Positions 39,408 to 48,037 of a stretch of 64,000 bases of DNA are shown here, one piece after another; the stretch's first letter is position 1, and the number at the start of each line of letters is the position of its first letter. The notes under the pieces were generated by a model, which saw only the letters and a list, made by a program, of their open reading frames with translations, ran no database searches and was not told the origin of the DNA. The stretch is from positions 54,244-118,243 of the forward strand of contig JAOPGA020000144.1 of the NCBI GenBank assembly GCA_026419775.2. Reading direction: 5' to 3'. The position numbers and the translations under genes were made by a program. This DNA is from Acrasis kona (lineage: Eukaryota > Heterolobosea > Eutetramitea > Acrasida > Acrasidae).

Positions 39408-40023
39408 AGACCGAGGCGATCTTGATTCGCTTGGGAATGATTATGGTTCGTCGTTAGAGTCCCTTTTATCGTCGGCAAACGAAAACTCATGTGTCAACTC
39501 TGAAGTTGGGCCATACACTCAAGAAGAGAGGGATTTGAACTTCACAAATTACTTTGAGGAACATGGCCTGGGGCAGTTTGAAGTATCAGTACAGCAACCT
39601 GTAACACCACAACCTACAACACCTCAGCAATCTCCTGAGCTAGTTCCACACACACCACCTGTGTTCACTCCTTGTAGGACTGATGATTTAATTGGCTTCT
39701 CAAATGATGTTGGTAGCAGTTCAGCAATACAATTGTCACCTATTGGAACAACACCAATAAAAACAAGAAAGAGGAGGAAGAAGAACATAGCAACTCCTGA
39801 GAATGGAACAGTTCCTGAAAGTATTGGACAGCCAATTTCAAAGTCAAGAATGCTTCGCATGATTGCAGAGAGCCCTACGCTTATCAGTAGAGAAGCAAGA
39901 AGAAGAACAACATTGAACTTCCGTGCATATGACGTAAATGAAGGAGAGATGTCTGACTTCGAAAATTCTTCATCTTCGTCAAGTTGGTCTTTAGTAAGGA
40001 AGAGGAGAAGTAAAAATAAATAG
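39382..40023 (+). CDS. Disordered Pro/Thr/Ser-rich transposon protein
   Basis: 213 codons overlapping the previous ORF by 26 bases in another frame. Acidic/Ser-rich start, PQPTTPQQSPEL stretch, basic cluster KTRKRRKKN (possible nuclear signal) and a Ser-rich, basic C-terminus. It may be the same gene continued after a frameshift or intron. No domain. Confidence 0.4.
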   Translation: MKSNLRCSKDRGDLDSLGNDYGSSLESLLSSANENSCVNSEVGPYTQEERDLNFTNYFEEHGLGQFEVSVQQPVTPQPTTPQQSPELVPHTPPVFTPCRTDDLIGFSNDVGSSSAIQLSPIGTTPIKTRKRRKKNIATPENGTVPESIGQPISKSRMLRMIAESPTLISREARRRTTLNFRAYDVNEGEMSDFENSSSSSSWSLVRKRRSKNK

Positions 40024-40967
40024 ATTTTACCAAATATATTCTTAGAGTCTCCAAATATATTCTTAGAGTTTCCGCATTCCGGAGAATTACAAATATGGTT
40101 AATCAAGGTTAGAGTCTTATTGTGTAGACCCTGTTGTGCGATTCGACGTTGTACAATTCGAACAACAATGTTGCACAAGAAAAGTGAAAACATTGATTAA
40201 TAAATTGTTAATTGTAGTGAATTTGATTTCTTGTTTTCTTCATCATGTTACACTATAGTAATGGATAAAAGTCAACAGGAGAGATACTGTATTCTTCCAT
40301 TCAAAAACAGAATGCAGACTAGATTGCAGAATCTTGGCATTTTGGCTTGAGTAAAGTCCTTAATGATGGTTTATAGAAGATGAAAAACTGGCATAGATTT
40401 ACCTTACAGGCAAGGTGTGTAGGTTTTGGTAGGCCAGGTTAAAAGTAGGAAACCATGAATTGTTAGTTAGAGTTCTAATGGTTCTAGCCACCAGGCATCC
40501 ATTTTATTGAATATTGACAGATAATAAAGAGTTGAATGACAACATTGTTTCTCCTCTTTCACTGTAGCCACAGCAAATACACATTACCAACCACAGATTC
40601 AAAGGAAAAAATTTTGTGAGCCTATCCAATCTAAACCAAACTGTACAGTAGACAACAGGCAAAGATTTNCTCATTCTTAAGAAATTAGTTACTATATACA
40701 CTTCTCATATAACTTACTGTTCATTTCACACGTGATCTAATTTTTGTAAATCAAGTTATTGAAGAAAAGTTGTAACAAGAATTAATAAAAAGCAGGTTGC
40801 TATTTTATTTGTGATATGTTATTGTTCAATGTTACAGCTGTGGAAGCAAAGATGGTGTAGTTAAAGTTACAATAAAAGCCTTAAGTAACAGTGTTGTATT
40901 TAAATGTTAGGTAATGTATAAAGTAATAATGTATCACTCCATTTGTGTCATAACAATAAGCCCTCCA
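40024..40967. other. Non-coding part of the 5.2-kb element
   Basis: A tandem pair of 20-bp units (CCAAATATATTCTTAGAG) lies just after the stop at about 40030-40070. Otherwise only short ORFs. Ambiguous base at 40669. Confidence 0.4.
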
Positions 40968-41330
40968 CTAATTAGGTGGCACACCAAAGATAGCAGATAT
41001 TACATTGGGGGTAATGTTCTTCACAATAACTCCATCAAATGTTTTTCTTTCATCAATGTCTCTACAAGGTCTAGACATTGTACTGTAGGTCTCATGAGTC
41101 TGAATTTTGTCCAACCACCAATTAAAGAAATCTTGAGGTATCATCTCTAAGAAATGGTTGTTATAGGCCCTCTGTGTCAAACCTCCAACTAACAAAAAAT
41201 CCCTTATTCCAAGTAGAAGTTTTCCCGTCAATGTAGACATGTATGTTTTTATTTTACATTCAACAAATGTATTTAGGTCTTCCTTGGTAAAACAATAGTA
41301 TGTCACTCCATTAACAGTAAACTCCTTCAT
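40968..41330 (-). CDS. Hypothetical transposon-encoded protein (120 aa)
   Basis: A minus ORF with a good ATG (MKEFTVNGVTYYCF) and balanced composition, including a hydrophobic helix (LLLGIRDFLLVGGL). Encoded inside the TIR-bounded element. No family is recognised. Confidence 0.4.
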   Translation of the reverse strand: MKEFTVNGVTYYCFTKEDLNTFVECKIKTYMSTLTGKLLLGIRDFLLVGGLTQRAYNNHFLEMIPQDFFNWWLDKIQTHETYSTMSRPCRDIDERKTFDGVIVKNITPNVISAIFGVPPN

Positions 41331-42125
41331 TTCATAGCTTATGACCTCAACTCAGGCTTCATTAAGTCCATCAATGTCCATTAAGTGGTCAATTGTTGTT
41401 GGTGGAGCTCTTTTTTTTGGTACAACATCCTGTGACTGTCCAGTGTATTCAATGAATCTGTATTGGGTAGCCATTGTGTGGTCTGCTGCTTCGTACGTGA
41501 CGTAGTCGATTCATCACATTTTTGGTTTACCATTGCTTTAAATAGATTTATTCAATCAATTGCGCCCATTGCTTCCTTTCTAAATTATTACCTCCCGCAG
41601 GTGAAAACAAGCTCCTCTGTAGACGGCGTCAGAAAATAAATATCAGAATATGGATCGGAAATCATAATCATTGATGAACGGTCAAAAGTTGTAACAACTT
41701 ACAAACGTCATCATGTCATATGTCATTCTTATTATGCAAGCAAAAACAACAACATGCCAAACATCAACATACAATTTTCTTAAGTGGTTATGAACTTATA
41801 TTGAGTCAGTCCGCCAAAGGTTGTCCTTGATTTCTTGAAAAATTACATCGGTACTCATTTACCGTGACTGTTTTCTCATTTATTAAATAGGACATGAATG
41901 TACCAAATAAAATTGAGCTGTTCCAAAAATAATCGAGTGGTTCTAAATGGGGTTTAAGGTCATATTGAATGAATAAATGACTGAAGACACAATAGAGAAT
42001 ACGAGGTTATAACCAAACTTATCCAATACATTAGTATATAAATATGATAGTATGTACGATCACGGGGACAGATCACAATAAATTAGAGCTGGGGAAGGCT
42101 AGGCATACAAATTGTTACAAGTTTA
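41331..42125. other. Non-coding spacer in the 5.2-kb element
   Basis: Only short frames; the central intergenic region between the two minus ORFs. Nothing recognised. Confidence 0.35.
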
Positions 42126-43541
42126 TTAATTGTCGGATTCAGACATAGACTCTTCAGATTCATCTTCATCATTGGAGTTGTCATCATCTCCATCTACTTT
42201 ATCACTTTCAGCACCAAAATCTGAACTAGATTCAGAGTCTACACCATTATTTTGACCCTCACTTTCAGTACTTTCCAATACAACACCCTCTTTAAACCGA
42301 CCTGGGACATTTCGAGTCCTTGAGGGTCTCACTTGAGCTCCCTCAACATGTGTTGGATCTTGTATTAAAGATTGGTTAGAACTAGTTTTTGCCTTTTTCC
42401 TGGGTTGCGATCTTTTTCTAGTATTCTGGTGTACCCTAGTGTCGTTTCGAATGGACATTTCATAAAGTTCTTCGAGTACATCTTGATAATTTTTTGGAGC
42501 TTTCTTCTTCTCTTGCTTCTTTTTCTTCTTTGTTTTTTGAGCTTTAGATATCCCAGATTCAAGTTGTTTAATTGTATCAGTTTTTTTATTGACCGGTTGT
42601 TCAGATGACAACTTGCGACATACTATTTGATTTTCTGTCAAAAAAATGAACTGATGATACTGCCTTGTATCAGAAATACCTGAAGCTGCTTGAACAGCTT
42701 TGAAGTCTTTCAGCTGATCACTTATGTTCACAATTGTCGTCTCATTCATAGTTTGAATGACATCTACATATGCGTCAATTTGATCAAATTCAACACCTTT
42801 TAGTTTTGCAGCTCTAGCTAGATATTTTCCATATGCAGCATGCGCATCTGAGGGTCCTTTCCCATGTGAGCTAATACTAAAATTCCACTCAATATGGAGA
42901 TCAGGATATTTCTTCTTTAATTCCAAAAAGAAGAGCAAGCTATGACGTTGTTTGAAGTGTTTACCAGTGCCATCTGACTGTATAAACAAGCGTTTCTTAC
43001 CATTTAACAAACCATGATCAACTAGGTACTGCCATGAAACTTGCACATAACTAGTGTTTGCTGAATATTCTTCTGTTACAATAAAATCATGGTTATGTCG
43101 ACTGTGACTTTTTGATTCTCCTTCCCCTTTTCCCTCATAAGCTACTAAAATGTACCATTGAAAACAGCTTTTTGAGAACCAACTGTTTTGAGTCATTAAC
43201 CTTTTGTCACCCTTTAACATAAACGAAAAGTCATGCACTACCAAAAGATCACCCTCTTCAAGGTTTTGTTTTATTTTTCGAGCATAATCAGCTTGTGCAG
43301 CTACATGATCAGAATGTGTAGTTTTTTGATGGTCAAACTGAAACAACATTACATGTAAACGCTTTTTGATTTCATCGGAGCAGGTACAAAGGTCGTTACC
43401 AACACATGCTGCTGGACAAGATCGGTGGAATGTTGTTCGTTCTTTGTTTATGTTAATTACATTCTCATTTATCTCTAAACAAATTTCACAGCAACAATCT
43501 CTATTTGGAAGGACCCTTAGCTCTTTTGGTATATTCTCCAT
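42126..43541 (-). CDS. DDE-like transposase with acidic tail
   Basis: 471 residues, one exon. The N-terminus has cysteine pairs (CCCEICLEI, CxCS) that could form a zinc site. The middle looks like an RNase-H-fold transposase: VVHDFSFMLKGD (first acidic strand), LFIQSDGTGKHFKQRHSL (second Asp) and SSHGKGPSDAHAAYGKYL (His/Gly-rich block) in the order found in several eukaryotic DDE families. A Lys-rich coiled coil and a long Asp/Glu/Ser tail follow. The superfamily is not certain. Probably the catalytic protein of the TIR element. Confidence 0.5.
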   Translation of the reverse strand: MENIPKELRVLPNRDCCCEICLEINENVININKERTTFHRSCPAACVGNDLCTCSDEIKKRLHVMLFQFDHQKTTHSDHVAAQADYARKIKQNLEEGDLLVVHDFSFMLKGDKRLMTQNSWFSKSCFQWYILVAYEGKGEGESKSHSRHNHDFIVTEEYSANTSYVQVSWQYLVDHGLLNGKKRLFIQSDGTGKHFKQRHSLLFFLELKKKYPDLHIEWNFSISSHGKGPSDAHAAYGKYLARAAKLKGVEFDQIDAYVDVIQTMNETTIVNISDQLKDFKAVQAASGISDTRQYHQFIFLTENQIVCRKLSSEQPVNKKTDTIKQLESGISKAQKTKKKKKQEKKKAPKNYQDVLEELYEMSIRNDTRVHQNTRKRSQPRKKAKTSSNQSLIQDPTHVEGAQVRPSRTRNVPGRFKEGVVLESTESEGQNNGVDSESSSDFGAESDKVDGDDDNSNDEDESEESMSESDN

Positions 43542-43803
43542 AAAGGTTGTCCAACCAACAGCATTTTCAACATCTTGGTGCTCACTCTTGTATTTTTTCC
43601 ACAGTTCAACAATGCTACAGTCCCGATAATATACTGGTTTTATAACTCTTCTATTGTCTTCTTTAACTTTGACAACACGATGAGAAAACAGTCACTGCCT
43701 AGATTTTCAAATGTACGTGCAGTGGACAACCTTTGGCGGACTGACTCATTTTGATATTATTAACTTACTCAACTATAATTGAAAATGACCATTTGCACAT
43801 ACT

Positions 43804-43955
43804 GGGGAGCGGCAGGAATCATCTTTTCAATATTTCTAGTGGGGGGTATACAATGATTTCGGTTCAAAGTAGGGAGGTCAAAAGAGGAGCGGCAGGAATC
43901 ATCTTTTCTTTAAGTAAACATGATTTTGTTTTTGGAGGGGGGTTAGAAATGATTA
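43804..43955. repeat. Nested partial copies of the element end
   Basis: GGGGAGCGGCAGGAATCATC at 43804 and AGGAGCGGCAGGAATCATC at 43886 repeat the outer end sequence in the left-end orientation. Each is followed by a G-rich, degenerate right-end-like piece (GTGGGGGGTATACAATGA, GGAGGGGGGTTAGAAATGA). They look like two small MITE-like insertions stacked inside the right end. Confidence 0.55.
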
Positions 43956-43986
43956 AAATTAAAAATTTTCGAGGGGGTGGGTAAAA

Positions 43987-44181
43987 ATGATACTTGCCGC
44001 TCCCCACCAGCAAGGAAAAGGTGTATCAAAAAACGTTGAAAAGACAATTGAGGAACAACTTGCCGAGCTTAGAGGAAGAGTGGAATCGTTAAAGGAGGAG
44101 AACACTCAACTTAAGAAGGAGATTGCCGAACTTAAGGAGAAGAAGAAGAAGTTAAACAAAAAATTAAATAAAAAAAATTAA
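43987..44181 (+). CDS. Coiled-coil ORF beginning in the transposon end
   Basis: 64 codons whose first nine residues are encoded by the right TIR (43971-44005). The rest is a regular leucine-zipper-like coiled coil (VEKTIEEQLAELRGRVESL) with a Lys/Asn tail. It is probably a host or repeat-family coiled-coil gene whose 5' end was replaced by the transposon. Confidence 0.4.
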   Translation: MILAAPHQQGKGVSKNVEKTIEEQLAELRGRVESLKEENTQLKKEIAELKEKKKKLNKKLNKKN

Positions 44182-44194
44182 AAAAATCAAAATA

Positions 44195-44308
44195 ATGAAA
44201 GAGGGAGAAGAAGAGCTGCAGAGAGCTAATAATCGCAATCTAAACTTGCTCAACCAGGCCAATAAGACTGTTCAAGAACTTCATGGAGTTATTGCTTCTT
44301 ATAAATAA
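44195..44308 (+). CDS. Small coiled-coil peptide ORF (37 aa)
   Basis: ATG at 44195, helical charged sequence (EEELQRANNRNLNLLNQ) and a TAA stop inside AATAAA. Its second half is the 72-bp repeat shared with 33197-33268. Confidence 0.35.
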   Translation: MKEGEEELQRANNRNLNLLNQANKTVQELHGVIASYK

Positions 44309-44327
44309 AAGCAAATTGACATTTAAA
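44256..44327 (+). repeat. 72-bp dispersed repeat, copy 2
   Basis: Near-identical to 33197-33268, about 11 kb away on the same strand. Confidence 0.8.
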
Positions 44328-44747
44328 ATTTTATCTTTTTTTATAAATTGCATTCTGCGACAAGCTTTATTAGAAATTATTTACATGTGTATAAATGACT
44401 CTATACAGCTGAAGGTCCGCCTAGCTTGGCGGATTTGATGGCATGGGTTGCGCAGCGCGCGTGCCAGATGGAGTAGGAGGTTTCCATCAAGACCCCAATA
44501 TTTAATTGAGCCCTTTATGAGTGATCCTGGCAGCATGTTGCTTTGAATCAGGTCATTGATTGATCGCATTGCATGAGAGGGTAGACAAGTACGCTAACGA
44601 CATTCTCTGTGATTAACCATTTTGGGAATTGCTCTGGTCGGAAAGTATGCCTAGGATAAATTTGGAAAGTACATTAACTGTAAAGAATTAAAAATAATTT
44701 ATTTAGAGCGCGCTTCCACTTAAAGACCCTTGACCTGAATAAGAGTA
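44328..44747. other. Non-coding stretch with a GC-rich hairpin
   Basis: A short minus ORF (44381-44569) is open but unrecognised. TCCGCC TAGCTT GGCGGA near 44417 can form a 6-bp hairpin. Confidence 0.35.
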
Positions 44748-45412
44748 GCGGTCCTGAATTGTTCCGTCAAGGTTTTGTAATATCAGAATAAAAATTAATT
44801 ATTTCCGACAACTCTTGAACAGAGGTATACTGTGCACTCAATATTAACAATCGATTGTCACATCATTCGCAACGTCATTTCGGCTTCATACACTCTTTCA
44901 GAATATGTAACTACAAAATTTTGTTGTATTTTTCTACTTCCAACTTCTTGTAAAGACTTCAGTTTCTTGTAAAAAAGTAACACATTTGAAGTAGAACCAA
45001 CATTAGAGGCAAAAGGAGATTCTGTTCCATTTCACATTATGGAAGGACTTATTGAATTCCTTTTGATGAGTGTATAAATACACCATGATCTACTTGTACA
45101 TCAATAAAAGTGCCAAGAAAAATCAGAAAAGCACCGAGAACAGTTAACATAGAGTCAGATAATGATTATGACACTGTGAAGTTGAGGATTTTGATAGAGA
45201 GTGGTTCCGATAACTCTGATTTACAAGATTACATTTGTAGAGAGTATAATCGCCATCTTGATCCTTTTCTTGACCATCGCTTTGACTATTTCCTGAGTGG
45301 GGCTGACTCTTCTGCTTCTTTTTACTTTGCTGCTCTGCTGGTGATTTGTCCTTAGGCGATGCGGTCCTGACTCGTTCCGTCAAGGTTTTGTAATATTAGA
45401 ATAAAAATTAAT
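44748..45412. repeat. Pair of 52-53-bp direct repeats
   Basis: GCGGTCCTGA...GTTCCGTCAAGGTTTTGTAA...AATAAAAATTAATT at 44748-44800 and at 45361-45412, differing at a handful of bases. Confidence 0.75.
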
Positions 45413-45436
45413 TGAGCACACAATATACCTCTGTTC
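44817..45436. mobile_element. 620-bp MITE-like element with 26-bp inverted ends
   Basis: GAACAGAGGTATACTGTGCA at 44817-44842 matches the reverse complement of 45411-45436 at 23 of 26 positions. An 81-codon plus ORF (from a GTG at 45110) and a 79-codon minus ORF inside are unrecognised. The direct repeats at 44748 and 45361 lie outside the left arm and inside the right arm. Confidence 0.5.
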
Positions 45437-45439
45437 TCC

Positions 45440-46673
45440 AAACACAACTACGTTCCCAATCATGATTGACGTATGATCATATATGATCAATTATCAGATG
45501 TGATTTATGATCCAATATATAATCGTCTTTGAGAGCGTAAGTTTGATATAAAATTTTATTATATAATTACATACTATAAATTGTACAAAATAATATATTT
45601 ATTATTATTATAAATATACTTATGAGATTTTGTAGGTAAGAGGTGAGTACTTTAAGCTCTATTGGTACAAAAGGATCAAGGAGATTATTGATGGTTGTAA
45701 TCCTTTCTCAACTCAACTTAAGTTAATCCTAATTTGGCATTGGGTGTAGTAGTTTGATATGTTCTTAACAAGGCTAAAGACTATAAGAACTTGCTTATAC
45801 ACCAGGTTGTTCAAACTGGTTTGTTGAACTTTGGCTTTGACTACTTGTTCTTTTTTTGGCGCCTGGGTTTCTTAGAAGCATTTATTGATCCATTGGTCCA
45901 AGTCTTTCATGGTAACCCCGATATCTTTATAGTACTTTCTTAGGATTCTTCTGCTTCCCATTTTTGAAGATCTTCAATCTCAAACAAGATGACTGTTTGA
46001 ACTATGAAAGTAAGTAATAAGTAAATTTAGTACAACGTACTTTGTTAAAATCCCTCTCTCTGGTGATTTTAGAAAAAAAGGAGATTTTAAACATTTTTAT
46101 TACTAAAATTTTATTGGATAATTGTAATAAATTTAAATTATATAAAATTTTTAATATTAAATATTGTATTATTTTATGTATTATTTTTTAGATTTTTCTT
46201 AATTATGTATTATGTATATTAGACACTTCAATATTATTATTATTTTTATATAATTGCATAATGAACATAAATTTAAATATAAATTTAAATATCTTTATGT
46301 ATATTAATTTGTTATAACCTTTTTTAGAAAACAGGGATAAGCCTGAAAGTTTATTGGTAGTTTTACAACCCCCGTCAATAGTTATTGATGAGTTACCTTA
46401 CACAAAAAATTATATATATTAATTTGTTGTAACTAAAGACTTACAATGTGGAAGGTGGCATCTGAGAGATTGAAGTATGCAGTTCCGAGTAAGTTCCACG
46501 GTACTATAAATATGGAACATACTATGTAAATAATATATCAAATAAAACAGTAACAATCAGTTTGATACAAGTCTCTCTGTTACTAATACTATACATCTCA
46601 TTATCCTCAACATAATTATCTTTCAAAAATTTTATTTATATTTTGTTATTATTAATTGTGTAGATTGGACATT
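45440..46673. other. Very AT-rich, ORF-free stretch
   Basis: About 1.2 kb with long A/T runs and no ORF of note, clearly poorer in G+C than the neighbouring transposons. I see no RNA gene or recognisable element. Confidence 0.5.
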
Positions 46674-46884
46674 TGTGGGAGTCACAATCAGAAAGGGACC
46701 CTTTATGTCTATTAATAAAAACTAAAAATTTTTGATAACATCACTCTATATGCTATTGTCTTTCATATTGTCGTCGTAGTTCGCGCAAAAGTTTGGGTTT
46801 TATGNATTAACTGATATTCTCTCTGATGGTTACCTATTTGAACTATTTTACAATTCCATTGTTTTATGGATAAACCACGCAGTG

Positions 46885-47040
46885 ATGGATCGCAAGCGTA
46901 ACCTCAGTCAGGTTGAATNAATCGCAAATGGAACAGCTAGAAGTGCATACATAGTGCCAAAGAAAAAAAGAAAAGTTAATGATAGAGACTTCCATGCCAT
47001 CACAACCGGTCTGTACAAGTCACTTCTTGGAAGGTCTTAA
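46885..47040 (+). CDS. Short transposon ORF with an SV40-like nuclear localisation signal
   Basis: 52 codons starting MDRKRNL and containing PKKKRKV (46957-46977), identical to the classical monopartite nuclear import signal. One codon has an ambiguous base (46919) that could be a stop. It probably encodes the N-terminal part of the transposase that follows in shifted frames. Confidence 0.4.
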   Translation: MDRKRNLSQVEXIANGTARSAYIVPKKKRKVNDRDFHAITTGLYKSLLGRS

Positions 47041-47128
47041 GATGAAGTTAACTTCTCTCTTGGAACATTTATCTTGATCAANAACAACAGGGAGAGAAAA
47101 CTACAAGAAACCTCAAAGAAGTTCCAAG

Positions 47129-48037
47129 ATGTACTTGAAATCTTTAAACAGTATGTTAACAACATTGTTTACTTCTATAAACCTTAGTTTCGTTCCTACA
47201 AATCGTGTGGCTTTCGAAAATTTTCATACTCTAATCAAAACATGTGCAATTGGCACATTCAAAGATAAGATTTGCAGAATTCTAATTTATTTCTCTTTTG
47301 CTTCGTTAAAGTATACAATACGTGATGCGATCATATCCATAAGTTCAAGTCATAGCAGTCAATTGTTGATAGATNGAGAGGAAGCAGTCTATGCTGACGA
47401 TTACAACGACATTGAGAGCGACGAAGATGAAGATGAGGAACGAGAGAATGACCTAAGTGACACCACTCTATCGACATTTCAAATTTCAACCAAGAAGCAA
47501 TAGACGAGGAAGAAATAGAAATTGGTGGAGTTCAAGCTGCAGATCCAGTAGATCCAGTGCTTCCTCCAGAGGATGTAGAACCAACCTGTCATTGCAAAAC
47601 CTTGTTGCAACCTACCTATAAGATTAAAGCAGAAGAGTCTATACAATGCAAAAATGCTTGTCAATCCAACCACAAAAACAGCCAAGAAGAATATTAAGGA
47701 GGAGAACAACGTCATCATTAAGGACGTTTTTGACAACGCTGGAAACTACCTCGCCCACAAGGATTGCATTTTGAGTACTCTCAAGATTGCAGAGAGACGT
47801 TTGAAAAGATTGAAGCGCGTACAAAGGTTAGATTTACCCATGCACAAGCACATTGGATCTGTTCTGAATAATGCCATCACAGGAACAACCATTAGTCAAT
47901 TGAACGCCTTCATGCTGAACAACTCTGAGGTGAACGGACGCAAGAAATACAAAACAAGATACATGAACATTCGGTTCGAGGGCTGGTTTCTGTTGAGCAA
48001 ATCAACAATTGAAAATGTTCATCAGAAAACGACTTGA
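47129..48037 (+). CDS. N-terminal part of the element's transposase, in broken frames
   Basis: Two plus ORFs (47129-47503 and 47654-48037) contain an acidic segment (YNDIESDEDEDEERE) and a helical DNA-binding-like region (HKDCILSTLKIAERRLKRLKRV), a type of sequence often found before this class of DDE domain. Frames change between them and before 48034, so the copy is probably frameshifted or contains unplaced introns. Confidence 0.4.

Larger units (their letters stand above)
38775..44005. mobile_element. 5.2-kb DNA transposon bounded by 35-bp terminal inverted repeats
   Basis: Left end GGGGAGCGGCAGGTATCATT (38775-38809) and right end 43971-44005 are reverse complements at 33 of 35 positions. 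Inside lie four ORF blocks: 38811-39407 and 39382-40023 on plus, 40968-41330 and 42126-43541 on minus. Extra partial end copies sit just inside the right end. I could not identify a target-site duplication. Ambiguous bases at 38910 and 40669 suggest a consensus of several copies. Confidence 0.7.
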
